From the NCBI GenBank assembly GCA_964503615.1, contig CAZDBA010000159.1, positions 1-11,005 on the forward strand: a stretch of DNA of 11,005 bases, in the 5' to 3' direction. Shown piece after piece: positions 6,478 to 11,005 of this stretch (positions within the stretch are counted from its first letter, which is position 1; the number at the start of each line of letters is the position of its first letter). Both the position numbers and the translations under genes were made by a program. The notes below the pieces were generated by a model, which did not search any database, was not told where the DNA came from, and was given only the letters and a program-made list of their open reading frames with translations. Origin of the DNA: CAZDBA01 sp964503615. Lineage in GTDB: Bacteria > Planctomycetota > Planctomycetia > Pirellulales > Pirellulaceae.

Positions 6478-7245
6478 GTGAGAGTTAAATTAATCAGCTT
6501 AGTTTCGTCGCTTATTTTGCTTGTCTCGGCCACGTTTGCGTCTGCCCAAAACATTTTGCTTTTCACGTTTGATGATTCAGGCCCCAACATAACCGCGACG
6601 GTCACGGGGTATTTTGCTACCTCTGGAATGAACTTCGTCAGGCAGGGAACACCGGCACCGCCAGGTATCTTCCCCGCCCATACCTCGACGATATTTTTCT
6701 GGGGAGCAACAACGTCGGCGGTTGTTGATGAATATGAGGGCGGAATTGCAACTGGTAGTCCGGAGGGCTTCACCCTGCTATACAATTTTATACACGGTCC
6801 AGTTGAGACTCCATTAAGCGAGTACTTCCAAATCAGCGCTTTTAGTTTTGATGCTCCTTTTTCGTCCGTTTCTCTTGCGGAAGGAGAGACCAGTTTTAAT
6901 GCTGATACATTGGCGAACAATGTTCTGGTTTTGGAAGGAACAGATTTAGAAGATTTCTTTCAATATAGTGATAGTTTCATAAGCACGACTCCCACGACCG
7001 TTTTCTCTGATCCCAACGGCGAGAACATTATCCAGTTCGTCCTTGCAGCGCCCGAGATCATCTTGGGTGATGTCAATCAAGACAGTGTTGCGAACTTTAT
7101 GGATATCGGTTCGTTTATTGGAGTTCTTCTCGGCGGAGGGTACCAAGCAGAAGCAGATTGTAACCAAGACGATGCAGTGAACTTTATGGACATCGCGGCG
7201 ATGATCGAAATCTTGTCCGAAGGCTCGACCTCGACCGGAGGTTAG
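6478..7245 (+). CDS. Secreted protein with C-terminal dockerin-type repeats
   Basis: This is a 255-residue exported protein starting at GTG 6478, with GGAG at 6466-6469 (spacing eight). The signal peptide is residues 1-23 (MRVKLISLVSSLILLVSATFASA|Q). Residues 24-190 are beta-rich and aromatic; I recognise no family. The segment resembles the bodies of short exported planctomycete proteins that often carry anchoring tails. Residues 196-246 hold two dockerin type I-like Ca2+ loops: GDVNQDSVANFMDIGSFI and ADCNQDDAVNFMDIAAMI. The spacing and DI-x-x-x-I helices match the repeats of the protein at 215-1153, but phenylalanine-methionine (NFMDI) replaces DFNDI, so these are not recent copies. A terminator-like hairpin separates it from the sigma operon, so it is probably a separate unit. 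It converges with the minus-strand operon. Confidence 0.85.
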   Translation: MRVKLISLVSSLILLVSATFASAQNILLFTFDDSGPNITATVTGYFATSGMNFVRQGTPAPPGIFPAHTSTIFFWGATTSAVVDEYEGGIATGSPEGFTLLYNFIHGPVETPLSEYFQISAFSFDAPFSSVSLAEGETSFNADTLANNVLVLEGTDLEDFFQYSDSFISTTPTTVFSDPNGENIIQFVLAAPEIILGDVNQDSVANFMDIGSFIGVLLGGGYQAEADCNQDDAVNFMDIAAMIEILSEGSTSTGG

Positions 7246-7260
7246 ACTTTGATTAAGTAA

Positions 7261-7279
7261 GTAGCGAAGCGAACGCTAC
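7261..7279. terminator. Small hairpin between convergent genes
   Basis: GTAGCG (7261-7266) pairs perfectly with CGCTAC (7274-7279) around a seven-base loop, 15 bases after the dockerin gene stop. No T run follows directly. It may contribute to transcript ending or RNA 3'-end protection, or be part of a dispersed GTAGCG-type repeat. Confidence 0.35.
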
Positions 7280-7310
7280 AACTACATCTCTCATGTTTTT
7301 TGGAGATGGA

Positions 7311-7369
7311 CGCAGAAAAACACTGATGACATGCTCGTTTTTATCTGTGTTCATTAGTGTTTATCTGTG
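7311..7369. repeat. 59-base imperfect palindrome between convergent operons
   Basis: Bases 7311-7329 pair with 7351-7369 over 19 positions with one A-A mismatch and two G-U pairs (read as RNA), around a 21-base loop containing T5. The core arms are AAACACTGATGA and TCATTAGTGTTT. The TTATCTGTG text is also repeated directly inside (7341-7349 and 7361-7369). The site lies between the converging genes ending at 7245 and 7395, so it can act as a two-way terminator. The same wording (CAGA..CACTGATGA..ATCTGTG) recalls a widely dispersed intergenic element in planctomycetes and other bacteria; that is recollection. Confidence 0.65.
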
Positions 7370-7394
7370 GTTAATAGTTGCCTTAACGCGACGA

Positions 7395-8366
7395 TCATTG
7401 CCAGTCGGCATCGTCGATGATTTCGGCGCCGTTGCGTGAGAGCAAGGCGGTGACGACTTCGCTGTTCATATCAACCGCGAACAAATGCACTGAACCGTCG
7501 CATTGAGCTGTGACCGCACCGGCATGAAATCCGTAAATGCCGGTTTGGTTATCCTCGTTCACGCCTGCTGCGAAAAAAGAAGACTGCTCCGCGGTGGCCC
7601 AGGCCCCTTCACGTGGCAGGACGTTTTCGGCCTTGCGGTTTCGGCCGTAACGCAATGGCTTGCCCGCTTGCTCTACAATCAAAGTTGTGTTGCTTAGTCC
7701 GTCTAAAACAGAAACGAAGCTCCCTGGCTGAATACGCAAGGCGGGACCAATCCGATCAACGTTAAAATTTTCTTCGCCCAATGGATTGTCGACAGTTTTC
7801 ATTTCGTTTTCCTGTATTGTGGCATCGCTCGTACTCCGCCAAACTCCTGGTAGTGGTATGTCAGTTTCACTATTAGCAACATCGTGAATCGCCGAATAGT
7901 CACAAGCTCCCACCCAGATGTCTTGGTGGCCTGCTGAAGGGGGCCCCAAGCTTTGTACAAGGCGAGGTGAATCGGGAGTCGACGGACATTGGAAAACGGA
8001 AAGAACTTTTGTTACTCCGGCACGATTTTCAGCTTCCAATGGCAAAACATTGTCGCCAATCGAATCAACCAAAGCCGATTGTTCCAGGAAAGGCAACAAA
8101 TCGACTCGCCAAGAAAAATTTTGCCAAGGATCGGGGTGAGGCGTCTTCCAAAGTGCTGGCAAGTGTTCGTTGTGCGTATCGCTATAATTGATTACGGCCA
8201 TGGCGATCTGTTTGACATTGTTTTGACACGATATTCTTCGCGCGGCTTCTCTTACAGAATTGATAGCAGGCAGTAGCATCGCGATCAAAATGCCAATGAT
8301 GGCAATCACTACCAGTACCTCGATCAAAGTCATCCCAGCGCGTGTATGAGTGTTTTGCAGCTTCAT
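7395..8366 (-). CDS. DUF1559 pseudopilin-like protein
   Basis: This is a 323-residue protein with a type IV prepilin N-terminus: RAG|MTLIEVLVVIAIIGIL. Gly11 is at -1, Met12 at +1, Glu16 at +5, and a hydrophobic helix runs to about residue 30, followed by the DUF1559 opening INSVREAARRISCQNNVKQI. It would be cleaved and N-methylated by a prepilin peptidase and inserted in a pilus- or secretion-like structure in the envelope. Further DUF1559 text includes FSWRVDLLPFLEQ, FQCPST and DGLSNTTLIVE. The C-terminal signature is HAGAVTAQCDGSVHLF: eight residues lie between His and Asp-Gly, one fewer than the usual H-X9-DG. Start ATG 8366 has GAAGG at 8374-8378. It is 24 bases after the kinase gene and ends the operon begun by the sigma gene at the right edge, so it may be a target or partner of that system. 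Confidence 0.93.
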   Translation of the reverse strand: MKLQNTHTRAGMTLIEVLVVIAIIGILIAMLLPAINSVREAARRISCQNNVKQIAMAVINYSDTHNEHLPALWKTPHPDPWQNFSWRVDLLPFLEQSALVDSIGDNVLPLEAENRAGVTKVLSVFQCPSTPDSPRLVQSLGPPSAGHQDIWVGACDYSAIHDVANSETDIPLPGVWRSTSDATIQENEMKTVDNPLGEENFNVDRIGPALRIQPGSFVSVLDGLSNTTLIVEQAGKPLRYGRNRKAENVLPREGAWATAEQSSFFAAGVNEDNQTGIYGFHAGAVTAQCDGSVHLFAVDMNSEVVTALLSRNGAEIIDDADWQ

Positions 8367-8390
8367 CGTTTTACCTTCGCTGATTGAAAA

Positions 8391-10361
8391 TTACGCATTG
8401 TGTGTATTCTGAAGATAGGCAAGTTGGGGGCGCTCGAATGTGTGTTTGCCTTTGCCACTAATTAAGCCTAGGTGCCCCAAGAACGCTGTTGGCAGTTGAG
8501 TGGACGAAAGTTGTTGGTGGTTCCGCGCTTCGAGCGAAAACTTCCACATCGATTCGTGCAGTTTCCCATCATTAAATTTGATTTCTGGCATCCCTCTTCG
8601 TCCCATCGTTAGCTCCAGTTGTTGAGCCGGGGCATTAGCACTCAATTTGACGGCAATCTCGGCAAGCGGAGTACAAGTCGCCGAAACCTGATCGCCTTGA
8701 CGTGTGGCGGTCCATAAGTTCCATGATAGCCGATTTGGGTACCGTGAGCTTCCGTTTGGTTTCAATTGGCCCAGATTAAGTTCAACGGTTTGAAAGCGAA
8801 ATACGGTACCTTCTTCCGAACGCTTTAGCTGTCCTTGGAAAAAGACGCCACATTGATGTTGTTTATGCGGGTACAAGTGGACTCTCATCGCAAACACCCC
8901 AACGACCGGACGGCCGAGCTGGATAAGTGCCAAGTCGTCCGAAACGACCTGGATTCGATCATCGCTGAGAACCTCGCAAGAAGTTGCCTCTGGCTTGCCA
9001 AGATTTAGTAATACATTGGGGTCGCTCGGTATGAGTGATCGCCATCTCGCTGTTTGTAAGGTTGGACCGGTCGAGCGTAGCTTGTACCACACCACCATTG
9101 ATGCACCTGCAACCGTTAGTAAAGCCAACGCGTTTCGACGGGAGAAAATTCCAGGCACCATCGAGTGACTTGGCGGTGCTTCTACTTGTTCTACCACCGC
9201 TCCTTCTGGGCACAATGGGACGACCAGCGATGGTAGATCGGAGTTGCGTGAGGCCGCTCCTAGTGTCTGGATCACTTCGTTCAGAGACTCTGGCCTATCC
9301 TCTTTTGCCGGAGCCAGCAGACGTTGCACCAGCCGATCGATGGCTCGTGGTACATCCGAACGGAGCTCTGTTAATGTTGGAACGGGGGGCGTTGGAGAAG
9401 TGCCAGCCAGAAGTTTGAATAATGTGCAACCCAAAGAATACAAATCGGAACTTTTGTCCGGTTGGCTCGGGGTGGCCAATAGTTCGGGAGCCATGTAGGC
9501 AAGCGTTCCTTGGGGTTTTATCTGCCGCAATTCTTCTGACGTTGAAGCCCTAAGTTGTTCATTACTGCGTGTCGCAATGCCCAAGTCTAACAGCTTGATT
9601 TGGCCGGAGGCAGTTACCAGCAGATTTGATGGCTTGATATCGCGATGGATTAATGAACGATCGTGAAGGAACTGCAGGCCAATGGCTGCTTGGCGTACGA
9701 TCTCGCAAGCGTCGGCCACTCGCAATTTCTCATGGTAATAAAGCAGCCGTCCGGCATCGACGCCTTCGATGAATTCCATGACCAGGTAGTGCAAGCCAGA
9801 CGCTTCGCCAGCATCAGTGGCTCGAACCACATGCGGGTGAGTCAGCGAGCCGATCGTTTTCATTTCCTGAGTAAACAATTCCAAGCCGTCGGCACATGCC
9901 GGGTCGAGGACTTTTACGGCAACGTCCTGGTTTAGTCGAATGTGCCGCGCCCGATAAACGGCTCCTGAGGCTCCTCGCCCGATCCTTTCGAGTAACTTAT
10001 AGTTGCCCAGCTGAAAAGGTAGTGGTGCTTCGACTGGATCTCGCAGGCGACTGGTATGCCGAAACAGCTCTTTCGCTCTGGCTGGATCGGCGATCTCGAC
10101 CGGCTTCTCCAAAGCTTGATCACGCATCAGTCGGTAATGGTCTTCATCATCGGGAGACGCAGGCAAGGCGCTGAGTGCTTGGATAACGGCGTCGCTATGA
10201 TCTTCCAATGACATGAGCAACTGCTCACATTTAGGACAATCGGCGAGGTGCTTTTCCAGTTGCACCGCCTGTTGGTCGTCCATACTGCCCAGCACGTAGC
10301 TGCGTATGTCTTCTTTCGAAAGACAAGGCGCTGAGGGATGAGATGAAGAACGCTCGGTCAT
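8391..10361 (-). CDS. Transmembrane Ser/Thr protein kinase with anti-sigma-like zinc motif
   Basis: This is a 656-residue protein. The N-terminus (about 12-55) carries HLADCPKC, a zinc-type HX3CX2C motif (His38, Cys42, Cys45) as in zf-HC2/anti-sigma domains. The eukaryotic-like kinase domain (about 121-370) is complete. It has a glycine loop GRGASGAV (128-135), Lys150 in VAVK, Glu166, HRDIKPSNLL (239-248) with catalytic Asp241, DLG (259-261) in place of DFG, and APE (291-293). One transmembrane helix lies at about 409-426 (RNALALLTVAGASMVVWY). A roughly 225-residue extracytoplasmic tail follows, beta-rich and without a recognised family. Domain order suggests that an envelope signal reaches the kinase, which acts on the sigma factor encoded 13 bases upstream. 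This ECF plus kinase pairing is known in planctomycetes; its chemistry here is inferred. The start ATG 10361 has no clear Shine-Dalgarno, only GTTAATCCACTTTT before it. Confidence 0.93.
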   Translation of the reverse strand: MTERSSSHPSAPCLSKEDIRSYVLGSMDDQQAVQLEKHLADCPKCEQLLMSLEDHSDAVIQALSALPASPDDEDHYRLMRDQALEKPVEIADPARAKELFRHTSRLRDPVEAPLPFQLGNYKLLERIGRGASGAVYRARHIRLNQDVAVKVLDPACADGLELFTQEMKTIGSLTHPHVVRATDAGEASGLHYLVMEFIEGVDAGRLLYYHEKLRVADACEIVRQAAIGLQFLHDRSLIHRDIKPSNLLVTASGQIKLLDLGIATRSNEQLRASTSEELRQIKPQGTLAYMAPELLATPSQPDKSSDLYSLGCTLFKLLAGTSPTPPVPTLTELRSDVPRAIDRLVQRLLAPAKEDRPESLNEVIQTLGAASRNSDLPSLVVPLCPEGAVVEQVEAPPSHSMVPGIFSRRNALALLTVAGASMVVWYKLRSTGPTLQTARWRSLIPSDPNVLLNLGKPEATSCEVLSDDRIQVVSDDLALIQLGRPVVGVFAMRVHLYPHKQHQCGVFFQGQLKRSEEGTVFRFQTVELNLGQLKPNGSSRYPNRLSWNLWTATRQGDQVSATCTPLAEIAVKLSANAPAQQLELTMGRRGMPEIKFNDGKLHESMWKFSLEARNHQQLSSTQLPTAFLGHLGLISGKGKHTFERPQLAYLQNTHNA

Positions 10362-10374
10362 AAAAGTGGATTAA

Positions 10375-11005
10375 CTAGGAAGGATGATTCATGTGTTTCC
10401 GCAGCCGTCTGAGCATTCGCATTTTGACCAACCGTACTGTGTTGGCCGTAACGCCGAACTCTCGTCCAACATCTGCGGCCGACTGGCCATCGACGGCAAC
10501 TCGCCAGAAAAACTTCCAGTCGCGTTCGCTCGCGTCAGCTCGCACTTGCTCGATCACATCCAGCAACTGTGTGCTTTGCAGTGAAGGTTTCGCCGCCAGC
10601 GAAGTGTCGTTGCTGATTGGCGCGTGTTCCTTATCATTGGCTAAGTAGGTCAGCATCTGTTGGCTGTCGGGGCCGCCAGTGGCCAAGTCAGGTGTTTTGC
10701 CTTTTTTGCGAAAGTGGTCACGGATTTTATTATCAGTAATTCGTCGCAGCCAACCGCGAAACGTATCGCCCGGTCGATTTCGGTGAAAGTCCCCCAGTTT
10801 TCTGGCGACTGCTTGTAGTGCTTCCTGCACTGTATTGCTGGCGTCAGCAGGTTGAAGACCCGCGCGTCGGCACCAGCGATACATGCGGCGGCTATAGAGC
10901 TCAACCAGTTGTTCCCAAGCCGTCTGGTCGTCGGCCTGAGCCTGTCGCAACAATTCGGTTGAAGTGGCGCTATAGTCAGCATCAAAAGGTTTAACGCGAG
11001 AGCGC
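10375..11005 (-). CDS. ECF-type sigma factor linked to kinase, N-terminus beyond window
   Basis: This is a sigma-70 family factor of the planctomycete kinase-linked type. Region 2 runs from DDQTAWEQLVELYSRRMYRW through ADASNTVQEALQAVARKL to FRGWLRRITDNKIRDHFRKK. Region 4 near the C-terminus reads DVIEQVRADASERDWKFFW then SAADVGREFGVTANTVRLVK, with a basic end MLRRLRKHM. The frame has a possible TTG start at 10953, but it stays open through 17 more codons to the edge. Those codons include SATSTELLRQAQADDQTAW, the usual opening text of this family (T-S-x-x-L-L-x-x-x-Q-A), with no ATG, GTG or TTG. I therefore treat the gene as partial at its 5' end. It leads the operon sigma, kinase, DUF1559 pseudopilin. 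The stop TAG at 10375-10377 is 13 bases before the kinase start. Confidence 0.85.
   Translation of the reverse strand, partial: RSRVKPFDADYSATSTELLRQAQADDQTAWEQLVELYSRRMYRWCRRAGLQPADASNTVQEALQAVARKLGDFHRNRPGDTFRGWLRRITDNKIRDHFRKKGKTPDLATGGPDSQQMLTYLANDKEHAPISNDTSLAAKPSLQSTQLLDVIEQVRADASERDWKFFWRVAVDGQSAADVGREFGVTANTVRLVKMRMLRRLRKHMNHPS

Noticed and set aside
6411..6920. Minus-strand open frame of 169 residues
   Set aside because: It is antisense to the second dockerin protein, which has a signal peptide and ribosome site; the frame shows no recognisable domain.
10650..10985. Minus-strand frame with an ATG overlapping the right-hand sigma gene
   Set aside because: It is out of frame with the sigma regions 2 and 4 and its translation has no domain-like pattern.
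1..11005. CRISPR array, insertion sequence transposase or phage genes
   Set aside because: No regularly spaced repeats, transposase, integrase or phage-type proteins are visible; only small repeat-like pieces and the tRNA remnant hint at mobility.

Overview
The window looks like chromosome from a planctomycete of the Pirellulaceae type (order Pirellulales). Four features support this together: two proteins with the planctomycete DUF1559 domain, an ECF sigma gene next to a Ser/Thr kinase that carries an anti-sigma-like zinc motif, two secreted proteins ending in dockerin-type repeats, and moderate GC with several TTG or GTG starts. I cannot name a genus.

Layout, left to right. Positions 9-67 hold the 3' part of a class II tRNA-Leu(UAA) without a recognisable D arm, probably a degraded att-type remnant. 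A compound hairpin (131-179) follows. A secreted dockerin-repeat protein lies on the minus strand (215-1153). About 650 bases of divergent non-coding DNA hold short palindromes and repeat-like pieces. A tight plus-strand operon spans 1809-6170: ECF sigma factor, single-pass membrane protein (candidate anti-sigma), secreted helical protein of unknown function, and secreted DUF1559-like protein. All three junctions are 4-base ATGA stop/start overlaps. A hairpin followed by a T run (6223-6272) probably ends the operon. A second secreted dockerin-repeat protein (6478-7245, plus) comes next. It converges on a minus-strand operon, and the gap holds a small hairpin and a 59-base imperfect palindrome.

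The minus-strand operon reads from the right edge inward: an ECF sigma factor of the kinase-linked kind (open to the window edge), a transmembrane Ser/Thr kinase with an N-terminal HX3CX2C motif, and a pseudopilin-like DUF1559 protein.

The theme is regulated envelope biology. Two unrelated ECF modules, one with a candidate membrane anti-sigma and one with a kinase carrying its own anti-sigma-like motif, face each other and each ends in a DUF1559-family protein. Two dockerin-bearing exported proteins flank the first module. The gene content is seen in the sequence; the idea that the ECF modules control DUF1559 surface or secretion proteins is inference.
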